Shown here: in pieces, positions 1 through 6,614 of the stretch | How positions within the stretch are numbered: position 1 is the first letter of the stretch | Layout of the letters: each line of letters begins with the position of its first letter | Assembly: GCA_023150495.1 (NCBI GenBank) | Contig: JAKLKT010000166.1 | Span: 1-6,614 of the forward strand | Source of the DNA: Planctomycetota bacterium | Lineage (GTDB): Bacteria; Planctomycetota; PLA2 | DNA: 6,614 nt | Reading direction: 5' to 3' | Notes under the pieces: generated by a model | The model's database searches: none | Seen by the model: only the letters and a program-made list of their open reading frames with translations | Told to the model about the DNA's origin: nothing | Program-made: the position numbers and the translations under genes

Positions 1-914
1 CCATCCGCCCGCCGCGGGCGCGGAAGAGCGCGGGCGCCGCCCGCCCGAAGGGGCCCGCCACGAAGTCGCGGCTCGCGCGCTCGCTCGCCGCCGGCGAGTT
101 CGTGAGGGGAGTCGAGCTTCCCGCGCCCGCGGGGTGGGTCGCCTCGTCCGTGATCGATGCGGCGCGGCGGCTCGCGGAGGCGGGCGTCACGCTCCTGTCG
201 CTGCCGGAGACGCGCGGCGGGCTGCCGCCGCTCGTGCTCGGCCAGCTCTCCTCGCGCGTGCAGGGGATCGAGCCGCTCGTCCACTACTCGTGCCGGCTGC
301 GGCGGCTGCCGCGGATGCAGTCGGACCTCCTCGGCGCGTGCGCGATGGGGATCTCGAACCTGCTCGTCGTGACCGGCGCGCCCTCGCACGCGGGCGCCGA
401 CGCGGAGAGCGACCTCGACGTGGACTCGATCGGCGCGGTGAACCTCGCGGCGCGGCTCAACCACGGCGAGGACATGGCCGGCAACCCGATCGGCGAGCCG
501 ACCCGGTTCCATATAGGCGTACGGCTCGACGCGACGGCGCCGGACCGGGCGCGCGAGCTGTCGCGGATGCGGTGGAAGGTCGAGGCGGGCGCGGAGTTCG
601 CGGTGACGGCGCCGGTGTTCGACCCGGACGCGTTCGCGTCGGCGCTGCGGGAGGGGCCGCGGCTGCCGGTCATCGCGACGATCTGGCCTCTGCGGACGGC
701 GCGGGAGGCGGAGTTCTTCGAGCAGCAGATGGCGGACGTTCCCGTGCCGAAGGCGCTCGTGCGCCGGATGACGGAGGCGGAGGGGCGCGGGGAGGAGGAG
801 GCGGAAGGTCTGAGGATCGCGCGCGAGCTCTGCGCGGCGGTGAAGCCGCTGGTGCAGGGCATCCTCGTCGCCGCGCCCGACGGCGACGTCGCCCGCGCCC
901 TGGAGGTGAGGTGA
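1..914 (+). CDS. MTHFR (MetF-like) domain, 5'-partial; probably the C-terminal half of a bifunctional homocysteine S-methyltransferase/methylenetetrahydrofolate reductase
   Basis: The family reduces 5,10-methylene-THF to 5-methyl-THF in the cytoplasm with a flavin, supplying methyl groups for methionine. The frame is open from the window edge (first full codon at 3), giving 303 visible residues. A GTG at 102 lies inside the first beta strand (AAGEFVRGVEL), so it is not the start. The basic, Pro/Ala-rich stretch before it resembles the linker of YitJ-type bifunctional enzymes. Family signatures follow in order: GIEPLVHYSC (about 256-285), QSDLLGACAMGISNLLVVTG (318-377), DVDSIG and NHGEDMAGNPIGEPTRF (about 420-510), EAGAEFAVTAPVFDP (582-626), PVIATIWPLR (669-698) and VKPLVQGILVAAP (843-881). 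Oddities: the usual TGDP is TGAP (Ala codon 378-380), the usual TQ before the FD motif is TA (Ala codon 609-611), and the CRDRN-like motif reads CRLRR. The Glu of the first strand (114-116) is kept. The family call is firm; bifunctionality is inferred, and activity is uncertain because of these changes. Confidence 0.88.
   Translation, partial: IRPPRARKSAGAARPKGPATKSRLARSLAAGEFVRGVELPAPAGWVASSVIDAARRLAEAGVTLLSLPETRGGLPPLVLGQLSSRVQGIEPLVHYSCRLRRLPRMQSDLLGACAMGISNLLVVTGAPSHAGADAESDLDVDSIGAVNLAARLNHGEDMAGNPIGEPTRFHIGVRLDATAPDRARELSRMRWKVEAGAEFAVTAPVFDPDAFASALREGPRLPVIATIWPLRTAREAEFFEQQMADVPVPKALVRRMTEAEGRGEEEAEGLRIARELCAAVKPLVQGILVAAPDGDVARALEVR
902..906 (+). promoter_or_regulatory. Shine-Dalgarno GGAGG for the secreted-protein gene
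   Basis: A canonical GGAGG lies 7 nt before the ATG at 914, inside the last codons of the preceding MTHFR-like gene. Together with the TGATG stop/start overlap it fixes the start of the next gene and suggests translational coupling. Confidence 0.8.
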
Positions 915-2398
915 TGCGCGCTGCCGCCATGCTTCTCGCTCTCGTCTTCGCGGCCTCCGCCCAGGACGAGCTCCACGAGACCGTCTGGATCGTCGGCGAG
1001 GACGGCGAGCTCATGGGGTGGCCGGACCCGGAGGCGCCCGACGGGATGGGCGGCAGGAAGCTCACGCCCTTCCGGGTGTTCGACGCGGCGCCCGGCGCGT
1101 GCTTCGAGGACATGTGCTGGCAGGCGTGGGCGCTCCTCGTCGTGCCGGGTAGGAGCGATCTCGCGTCTCTCTGCGATCCCGAGCGGCACCTGAAGAAGAC
1201 CAACCAGATGCTCTTCGACGAGTTGCTCCTCATGAGCATCTCGTCGGACTGGATGGCGAAGAGCCGGGCCGACCCGGCTTTGCGGAGGGCGTTCCTCGAT
1301 GTCCTCCTCGGCTGGCGCGTCCTCGGGGCGCGTGGCCTCAAGGATGCGGCACCGATGCTGAAGGACATGGCCGATGCCGATAGCGTCGATCCCATCACGC
1401 GGCTCGCGGCGGAGGAGATCGCGGCGATGCTCGACGGCCTGAATGCGCCTGCGGTCGATCTCCCGCCGCTCGACGGGATCCCGGCCGATGCCGGGGTCCT
1501 CGTCGTCATCGACCAGCGGCGCGTCCCGCCGTGGCGTGACGTCTGGCGACACCATCGCACCTGGGGAATACGCAGCGCACGGCAAACGATCGCGCGCGTC
1601 GGCGCAGCCGTCACCCCCGCGGACATGTGCGCCGCCCAGTGGATCATGGACCGCGAGAGCGAAGGGTTCTATGAGCTCGCGCGGCGGTTCGGCAACGCGC
1701 GGGTCCATCGCACCGTCCTCGCCCTGCGCTTCGACCCCGACGTTGGCGCCGATCTCTCGTTCGCAAGAGCTCTCCTTCGCTGCGAGGGGCTGTTCGAGGT
1801 GGACCGCTTCAAGGCGGGATGCGAGGCGAGCGGCGTCAAGCCAGGCACGGCCGGCGAGGGTGCGGCGTCGGCGCAGTTCGCGGACGTCGACGTGACGGTC
1901 GCGCCCGACCGTCTTGTGGTGTCGCGCAACTACCCCGCGCCTGCAGCCGGGGGCGGGATCCCCGCGGACCTCGCGAAGCTCGGCTGCGGCGGCGACGACG
2001 CGATCTGGATCCATTGCCGCAAGGTGCCGTTCGCGGATCGGCTGCCGGTGAAGGGCGTCGAGGCGCTGACCCTCCGGGCGTCGTTCGACGGCGGCGTCAG
2101 CGTGCGCTGCGAGGCCCGCTTCAAGGACGCGGCGGCCGCCGCGGCCGCGAAGGGCGAGATGGAGAGGTGGAAGGGTCTCGACTTGAAGCCCGTGGAGCTC
2201 CGCGAGGCGAGGCCCGAGGCCGTCGCCCGCGTGAAGGCGTTCGTCGCCTCGCTTGCGGTGTCGGTCGAGGGTGCGACGCTCACCGCGGAGTGCGCCGCGA
2301 AGGGCGAGACCCCGGAGTCGCTCCTCGAGGGAGTCGTCGACCTCGCGGCGCTCTACCCGTGCGAGGAGGAGGAGGGCGGGGAGGCCGAGGCCAAGTAG
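914..2398 (+). CDS. Secreted protein of unknown function, 494 aa
   Basis: I do not recognise this family. The start is the ATG overlapping the upstream stop (TGATG) and preceded by GGAGG. It opens with a signal peptide (residues 1-16, short Arg n-region, Leu/Ala core, ASA before QDEL), so the product is probably exported. The second ATG (929) would remove the Arg n-region and is less likely. Residues about 60-90 hold a CxxxxC pair (C63, C68) and C87. Residues about 115-168 are Ala/Leu-rich helices that could be a HEAT-like repeat (weak). Residues about 185-195 form a hydrophobic strand (GVLVVID). The C-terminal third (about 375-475) alternates strands and helices in two similar units (LTLRASFDG... 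and LAVSVEGATLTAEC...), hinting at an internal duplication. There are 11 cysteines in total, and the tail is acidic (EEEEGGEAEAK). It appears co-transcribed with the MTHFR-like gene, but nothing in it suggests a folate role. Real gene: fairly sure; function: unknown. Confidence 0.85.
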   Translation: MRAAAMLLALVFAASAQDELHETVWIVGEDGELMGWPDPEAPDGMGGRKLTPFRVFDAAPGACFEDMCWQAWALLVVPGRSDLASLCDPERHLKKTNQMLFDELLLMSISSDWMAKSRADPALRRAFLDVLLGWRVLGARGLKDAAPMLKDMADADSVDPITRLAAEEIAAMLDGLNAPAVDLPPLDGIPADAGVLVVIDQRRVPPWRDVWRHHRTWGIRSARQTIARVGAAVTPADMCAAQWIMDRESEGFYELARRFGNARVHRTVLALRFDPDVGADLSFARALLRCEGLFEVDRFKAGCEASGVKPGTAGEGAASAQFADVDVTVAPDRLVVSRNYPAPAAGGGIPADLAKLGCGGDDAIWIHCRKVPFADRLPVKGVEALTLRASFDGGVSVRCEARFKDAAAAAAAKGEMERWKGLDLKPVELREARPEAVARVKAFVASLAVSVEGATLTAECAAKGETPESLLEGVVDLAALYPCEEEEGGEAEAK

Positions 2399-2401
2399 GC
2401 C

Positions 2402-2416
2402 CTCCGGCCCCCGGAG
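2402..2416. terminator. Small hairpin between convergent genes, possible bidirectional terminator
   Basis: CTCCGG, a 3-nt loop (CCC) and CCGGAG form a perfect 6-bp GC-rich stem filling most of the 23-bp gap between two convergent stop codons. Neither side has a T-tract, so an intrinsic terminator is only a possibility. The position is the main argument. Confidence 0.35.
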
Positions 2417-2421
2417 CCCCC

Positions 2422-5247
2422 TCACCTCACCCCGAAGACCCTGTCGTAGCGATAGTAGACCTCGAGGCACATCGCGAGCTTCGCCTGGTCCGCGACCGGA
2501 AGCGGAGCGCCCGCCCGCGTCCACGCGCCGGCGAGGTCGGCCGCCTCCTTCGGATGCTGGCTCTTCACGATCGCCATGACCATCGCATCGTTCCACTTCC
2601 GCCAGTGCGCGCCGCCCGCCTGGAAGATGCCGAGGGTGCCGAAGTACCAGAGGTCCACGGGCGGCGCGGTGGCGTCGCTCCACGCCGGCAGGCGCGCGAG
2701 CAGCGCGTCCGCGAGCGACCGGATCGCCTCCGAGCCCCTCGGGTCCTCGCCGAGGAGGACCCGGCCCACGAGCGCCGCCGCCTGCTCGACCGGCGAGAGC
2801 GAGCCCTCCCGTCTCTCGAGGAGCGTGCGCGTCGCCCCGAACGCGTCGGGATCGACCCCGAGCCCCGCGAACTTCCCGCTCTTCATCGCGAGCGCCGCGG
2901 AGACCGTGGCGAGGACGTCGTCCCCGTCGTCCCTCGTCCCGTCGCTCCAGCATCCCGAGCGGGTCCGCGCGGCCGCGAGGAGGTCGAGGCCCCCCTGCGC
3001 CGGCCCCTTGTAGCGCGGGTTCCGGGTCATCCAGAAGGCCTCGCACATCGCCTGTGTCGCCGCCGTGTGCGCACGGAGCCAGCCCGGCTGCTTCCGGTCG
3101 GCGAAGCACCCGCCCTCGTCCTGCGCCTCGATCAGGAAGCGGAGGCTCGCGCGGACGCACTTCGCGTACTTGTTCTCCGTCGCGGAGCCGCGGTCCGTGT
3201 AGCCGGCCCCGAGGAACGCGAGGAGAGCGAGGGAGGTCTCCTCGACGCCGCCGATCGCGCCCGTCGCCCCGTCCTGCCTCGCGGAGAGCCATTGGAGGGA
3301 GAGCTCCACCGAGTTCTCCGTGAGGCCGCTGCCGCCGCCGGCCCTGAGGTTGCGCTTCCCGCCGCGCCCGCGCCTCCCGCCGCCCGCGCCGCCGCCGAGG
3401 CCGATCGCGCTGTTCGTCCTGGGGCCGGTGAAGGGAGCATCGGAGAGCCCGTCGTTCCCGCCGATGCCCTCGTCGAACTCGCTGTCCGTGTCCACCTCGT
3501 TGCGGTCGGAGATCTCCTCCGCCTCGATCCGCTCCCCCATCACGGTCTCGCGCGGTCGCACGGGCTCGTCCTCGACCACGAGGCCCGCCGTATAGGGCGT
3601 CACGATGTGGTGCTTCGTCGCGAGCGACACGATCGCGTCCTTGAGCTCCTTGTTCATGCCGTTGCGCTCGATCTCGCCGAGGAGGAAGTCGATCTTCCGC
3701 TGCGCCCAGAGGCGAGCGACCGCGGGCACGCCGCCCTTCTCCGGCAGCGTCCCCTCGTAGACGAGATCCACGGGCTTCCCGAGCCGCACGCCCCGGAGCC
3801 GTGCGAGGCAGGGCCCCGGCGTCTCGTAGCGGCCCGCGATCACGAGCCGGTCGCCCGCGAAAAGGTCCGGCAGCGGGTGCGGGTAGGTCTCCCTCGCCCC
3901 GGAGCCCCACTCCATCACGAGGTCGGTGAGCGCCGGGTGCTGGACCCGGTCGAAGAACCTCACGAGCGCCGCCTCCAGGTCCTCTCCCTCGGTCACGTAC
4001 TCGCGCGACGCGCGTGTCGCTTCCGCGATGCCGTCGAGGAAGGGGACGCCCTGGTCGAACCCGACGCCGAAGCAGAAGACGCGCATCGCCGCGGTGTTTC
4101 TCGCCTTCACGTTCGCGACGATCGCCTTCGGGTCCACCTCGCCCACCGTCGGCAGGCCGTCCGTGAGGAAGACCACGATCGTGAGCCGCCCGGGGTCCCC
4201 CGACGCGAGCGCGCTCCTGAGCGCCTCGTCGATCGCCGTGCCGCCGTTCGCGTCGAGCCGCTCGATCCAGTTGAGCGCGCCCTCCTTGTTCATGAGGGTG
4301 GCCTCGAGCCAACCCTCGTGGAACGGGTTGACCTCGGTCGAGAACGCGAGGATCCGGAACCGGTCGCGCTCGCGGAGGAGCGAGATGCCGTGCTTCAGCG
4401 CGCGCTTCGCCTGCTTCATCTTGTCGCCGTTCATCGAGCCGCTCGTGTCCACGACGTAGACGAGGTCCCGCGGCGGGATCTCCGCGTCCGGGAGCCGCGT
4501 CGGCGGCGAGAGGATCGCGAGGAAGGTCTTCGTGTCCGCGTCGCCCATGAGCGTGAAGCCGATCGCCTTCGGGTCGCGCTGGACGCGGAGGAGGAGATCC
4601 TTCGCCTGCGCGCCCGCGCCGCCCGTGCAGGCGGCGAACGCGCGGCGCGCGCCGTCCTTCTCGACCTTCACGTCGTGCGACGGCGACGCGACCGAGACGA
4701 GGTCCGCGGAGCTCTCGATCTCGAACCGCAGGTCGATCGCCGCGACCTCGCCCGCGCCGAGGCGCTCCCGCGCGAGCGGGTAGCGGAGCTCCACGAGGCC
4801 GTCGTGGTCGTCGAGGAGCTGCTGGTAGGTGAGGCAGATCGAGACCTCCTTCTCCGGATCGATCGGGAAGACGCGAGCGCGGAAGGTCTCGTCGCCGATC
4901 TTCTCGAGGAGCGCCGGGTCCTGCTTCCGGCTGACGATCGACTCGTAGATGCGCCGCGCCTTGTCGCGCTCGACGATCTCGCCCTTCATCGTCTTCCCGT
5001 CGTTCGTCATCTCGAACGCGGCAACCGAGGCGCCGGGCGGCAGGGGGAAGACGTAGACGCCCTCGACGCGCCCGGGCGCGCGCGAGACGAACGCCTGCTC
5101 GACGGTGACCTCCGCGAGCTGGTCGCGGATCACGCCCCGGACGGAGTGGCGCGTGAGCGCGACCGAGCCGTGGCCGCCGCGGACCTCGATCGTGCCGTTG
5201 GCGAGGACGGGTGCCGAGAGGAGCGCGAGCGCGAGAAGGTGCCGCAT
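2422..5247 (-). CDS. Secreted VIT-VWA protein with a C-terminal squalene-cyclase-like alpha/alpha toroid, 941 aa
   Basis: Probably an exported protein with a metal-dependent adhesion or scaffold module; substrate and partner are unknown. Residues 1-16 form a signal peptide (APVLA before NGT). Residues about 18-145 fit a VIT domain (EVTVEQAFVSRAPGRVEGVYVFPLPPGASV in two blocks, then the DKARRIYE segment). Residues about 258-435 are a VWA domain with a complete MIDAS: D267-x-S269-x-S271 (DTSGS, codons from 4449 downward), T337 in GGT and D363 in LTDG. The segment near 549-560 (VTPYTAGLVVED) is typical after VIT-VWA modules. An acidic stretch (about 573-600) and a Gly/Arg-rich linker (616-641) lead to a helical region (about 645-935) with QW-like motifs (FLIEAQDEGGCF near 704) and a planctomycete-like ending (WYFGTLGIFQAGG, LEVYYRY). 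Cyclase activity is not implied: I see no DxDD motif. No C-terminal membrane anchor is visible. The start is supported by the signal peptide; a Shine-Dalgarno is weak (AAGGGA abuts the ATG). It may be co-transcribed with the MTHFR-like gene 84 bp upstream. Confidence 0.93.
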   Translation of the reverse strand: MRHLLALALLSAPVLANGTIEVRGGHGSVALTRHSVRGVIRDQLAEVTVEQAFVSRAPGRVEGVYVFPLPPGASVAAFEMTNDGKTMKGEIVERDKARRIYESIVSRKQDPALLEKIGDETFRARVFPIDPEKEVSICLTYQQLLDDHDGLVELRYPLARERLGAGEVAAIDLRFEIESSADLVSVASPSHDVKVEKDGARRAFAACTGGAGAQAKDLLLRVQRDPKAIGFTLMGDADTKTFLAILSPPTRLPDAEIPPRDLVYVVDTSGSMNGDKMKQAKRALKHGISLLRERDRFRILAFSTEVNPFHEGWLEATLMNKEGALNWIERLDANGGTAIDEALRSALASGDPGRLTIVVFLTDGLPTVGEVDPKAIVANVKARNTAAMRVFCFGVGFDQGVPFLDGIAEATRASREYVTEGEDLEAALVRFFDRVQHPALTDLVMEWGSGARETYPHPLPDLFAGDRLVIAGRYETPGPCLARLRGVRLGKPVDLVYEGTLPEKGGVPAVARLWAQRKIDFLLGEIERNGMNKELKDAIVSLATKHHIVTPYTAGLVVEDEPVRPRETVMGERIEAEEISDRNEVDTDSEFDEGIGGNDGLSDAPFTGPRTNSAIGLGGGAGGGRRGRGGKRNLRAGGGSGLTENSVELSLQWLSARQDGATGAIGGVEETSLALLAFLGAGYTDRGSATENKYAKCVRASLRFLIEAQDEGGCFADRKQPGWLRAHTAATQAMCEAFWMTRNPRYKGPAQGGLDLLAAARTRSGCWSDGTRDDGDDVLATVSAALAMKSGKFAGLGVDPDAFGATRTLLERREGSLSPVEQAAALVGRVLLGEDPRGSEAIRSLADALLARLPAWSDATAPPVDLWYFGTLGIFQAGGAHWRKWNDAMVMAIVKSQHPKEAADLAGAWTRAGAPLPVADQAKLAMCLEVYYRYDRVFGVR
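3325..3402 (-). other. Low-complexity Gly/Arg linker inside the VIT-VWA protein
   Basis: Residues about 616-641 of the VIT-VWA protein are mostly Gly with Arg and Lys. They join the VWA half to the toroid half and follow an acidic segment, giving adjoining negative and positive patches. This looks like a flexible interdomain linker. Confidence 0.8.
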
Positions 5248-5274
5248 TCCCTTGGCAACGCGAACGGCCTCGGC

Positions 5275-5315
5275 CGGTTCGAAGGGGAGGGGCGCGGGGA
5301 ACCCGTTTCGAACCG
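5275..5315. repeat. Perfect 9-bp inverted repeat with two TTCGAA cores
   Basis: CGGTTCGAA at 5275-5283 and its exact reverse complement TTCGAACCG at 5307-5315 flank a 23-bp spacer in the 84-bp gap between two minus-strand genes. Each arm contains the palindrome TTCGAA, with starts 29 bp apart. It could form a hairpin in the transcript (attenuator or processing site) or be paired operator half-sites. No T-tract follows it on the minus strand, so a simple terminator is not supported. Confidence 0.5.
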
Positions 5316-5331
5316 CTCGCGCCGTCGCGCG

Positions 5332-6171
5332 TTAGAGGAGGGAGCGGATCGCCGCGAGGCGCTCGGGCGCGTCGTCCGGGCGCAGGTTGCTCACGTAGAC
5401 GCGCGAGACGCCGATGTCCCTGAGCGCGCGGATCGTGCGCGCGCAGATCTCGTCGGGCGTGAGCCCGTTCGCGAAGTCGCGCGCGACCGCCTCCACGGGC
5501 ACCGGCAGGAACTTCGCGAGCGTCGCGAGCGTCTTCGGATTCGCGCTCCGGTAGTAGAAGACGCCGAAGACGCCCGGCAGCGCGAGGCCCCCCCGCTCCC
5601 CCTCGCGCACGAAGGCCTCGACCGGCTCCAAGGCATGGTGCGAGACGATCTGCGTCAGGTAGAAGTCGGCCGCGGCGCCCGGGTCGAGGAGGTAGCCCAC
5701 CTGCGCGGTGGCGTCGCGCGCCGGGTTCGCCCAGCCGCCGAGCGCGAGATCCCTGTGCCGCGCCTTGATCCTCTGCCGCAGCAGGTGGGCGTGCGGGAGG
5801 CAGCGCGCGGGGCCCGTGGTCCGGTCGCCGCCGACGACCGCGAGCGCGGCGTGGCCGCGCGCCGCGGCGCGGTCGGCGAACCAGAGGCAGTACTCGAGCG
5901 TGTGCTTCGTCGTGAGGAAGGGGCAGATCCGGCCGAACGGCACGTCCTCGTCGAGGTTGCTCGCGAGGTGGTGGACGTTCTCCTCCTCCCGGTCCCCGAG
6001 CGCGCTGTCGGTGAGGAAGAGCGCGGTGTCCATGGCGACGAGGCGCCGGACGGCGCGGTGCATGCCCATCCACGCGTCCATGGTCATGCCGTGGGCCATG
6101 GCCGCGCGCGGGGGCCTGAGTTCCAGGGCGAGAAGGGGCTCCGGGGACCTGAGCCGTTCGAGGAGCAGCAC
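5332..6171 (-). CDS. Methylenetetrahydrofolate reductase-like protein (mycobacterial-type MTHFR), 279 aa
   Basis: Likely a cytoplasmic 5,10-methylene-THF reductase of the short, divergent type that includes mycobacterial Rv2172c (family assignment from memory of its motifs). With a GTG start at 6171 the protein begins MLLLERLRSPEPLLALELRP; ELRPP matches the first-strand Glu/Pro-Pro motif of MTHFR, which excludes the first downstream ATG (6099) because that would delete the strand. No in-frame start candidate exists just upstream, and no Shine-Dalgarno is visible. The TIM-barrel marks are E17, the VVGGDR motif (D116), RCLPHA (124-128), the GGWANPARD segment (145-153), DFYLTQIVSHH with Q174 (169-179), VFGVFYYRSANPKTL (201-215) and a C-terminal DIGVSRVYVSNLR (252-264). 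The counterparts of E. coli MetF Glu28, Asp120 and Gln183 are all present, unlike the left-edge MTHFR gene. It lies upstream of the VIT-VWA gene on the same strand and is divergent from ssrA. Start confidence is moderate; family confidence is good. Confidence 0.85.
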   Translation of the reverse strand: MLLLERLRSPEPLLALELRPPRAAMAHGMTMDAWMGMHRAVRRLVAMDTALFLTDSALGDREEENVHHLASNLDEDVPFGRICPFLTTKHTLEYCLWFADRAAARGHAALAVVGGDRTTGPARCLPHAHLLRQRIKARHRDLALGGWANPARDATAQVGYLLDPGAAADFYLTQIVSHHALEPVEAFVREGERGGLALPGVFGVFYYRSANPKTLATLAKFLPVPVEAVARDFANGLTPDEICARTIRALRDIGVSRVYVSNLRPDDAPERLAAIRSLL

Positions 6172-6190
6172 GGGGCATAAGGCTACACGG

Positions 6191-6205
6191 CGGGCCGACG
6201 GCCCG
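6191..6205. repeat. Perfect 6-bp inverted repeat in the divergent gap
   Basis: CGGGCC, a GAC loop and GGCCCG lie between the GTG of the MTHFR-like gene and the ssrA promoter. It would form a short stem in the 5' leader of the minus-strand transcript, or could be an operator. In a GC-rich genome such a stem can arise by chance. Confidence 0.35.
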
Positions 6206-6229
6206 GCGAACCGATCCAAGGGCCTGCGG

Positions 6230-6235
6230 TATAAT
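6230..6235 (+). promoter_or_regulatory. Perfect TATAAT -10 box of ssrA
   Basis: TATAAT ends 10 nt before the first base of the mature tmRNA and stands out in otherwise GC-rich sequence, fitting a sigma-70-type promoter of a strongly expressed RNA. No convincing TTGACA-like -35 is seen at the normal spacing (about 6207-6212 reads CGAACC). Confidence 0.65.
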
Positions 6236-6245
6236 CCCCGGACAC

Positions 6246-6597
<352 letters not shown>

Positions 6598-6614
6598 AAG
6601 ACGCGGGAGCGCGG
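6598..6614. other. Last 17 bases after the tmRNA, nothing identified
   Basis: The sequence after the CCA end is too short to show a terminator, an attachment site or a gene. The ssrA transcription terminator must lie beyond the window. Confidence 0.9.

Noticed and set aside
6..20. CGCCCG/CGGGCG inverted repeat at the left edge
   Set aside because: It lies in the Arg/Pro/Ala-coding linker of the MTHFR-like gene, where GC-rich codons readily create such repeats.
102..104. GTG at 102 as start of the left-edge gene
   Set aside because: It falls inside the conserved first beta strand, and the upstream in-frame residues (SRLARSLAAGEF) fit the family.
134..913. Upstream extension of the secreted-protein frame to position 134
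   Set aside because: The stretch is Arg/Gly/Ala-rich and overlaps the MTHFR-like gene out of frame. The ATG at 914 has a Shine-Dalgarno and begins a signal peptide.
2422..3400. Squalene-hopene cyclase activity for the toroid region
   Set aside because: QW-like motifs indicate the fold only. I see no DxDD catalytic motif, and the region is fused to an exported VIT-VWA module.
1819..6180. Open frame of about 1453 codons on the plus strand
   Set aside because: It lies antisense to the VIT-VWA and MTHFR-like genes, has low-complexity Arg/Glu/Val composition and shows no recognisable domain.

Overview
The window is very GC-rich and densely coding, with strong G/C bias at third codon positions, so long spurious frames run antisense to the real genes. 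It looks like a Planctomycetota or similar high-GC environmental bacterium. That placement is an inference. It rests on a VIT-VWA protein carrying a glycine-rich linker and an alpha/alpha-toroid tail of a kind I associate with planctomycetes, on a large secreted protein of unknown function, and on a mycobacterial-type MTHFR. No 16S or other decisive marker is present.

Layout, left to right. (1) A plus-strand gene cut by the left edge (1-914) encodes the MTHFR (MetF-like) part of what is probably a bifunctional homocysteine S-methyltransferase/MTHFR. (2) It overlaps, through a TGATG junction, a plus-strand gene for a 494-residue secreted protein of unknown function (914-2398). (3) After a 23-bp convergent gap holding a small hairpin, a minus-strand gene (2422-5247) encodes a 941-residue secreted protein with VIT, VWA and prenyltransferase/squalene-cyclase-like toroid regions. 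(4) Upstream of it on the same strand, after an 84-bp gap with a perfect 9-bp inverted repeat, lies a second MTHFR-like gene (5332-6171). (5) A 74-bp divergent gap with a TATAAT box separates this from ssrA, the tmRNA (6246-6597), which is complete from acceptor stem to CCA. The last 17 bases hold nothing I can identify.

How the genes relate. The two MTHFR-like genes both point to one-carbon/methionine metabolism. The left one has lost two of the three residues known to matter in E. coli MetF (the Asp and Gln positions are both Ala), while the right one keeps Glu, Asp and Gln. One paralogue may therefore be catalytically altered. The two exported proteins have no evident link to folate chemistry; their association with the folate genes is positional only. 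The tmRNA is an independent housekeeping gene for ribosome rescue, with the short tag ANSNYALAA. I see no mobile element, CRISPR array, tRNA cluster or defence system. The most unusual items are the altered MTHFR active site, the MTHFR pair and the VIT-VWA-toroid fusion.
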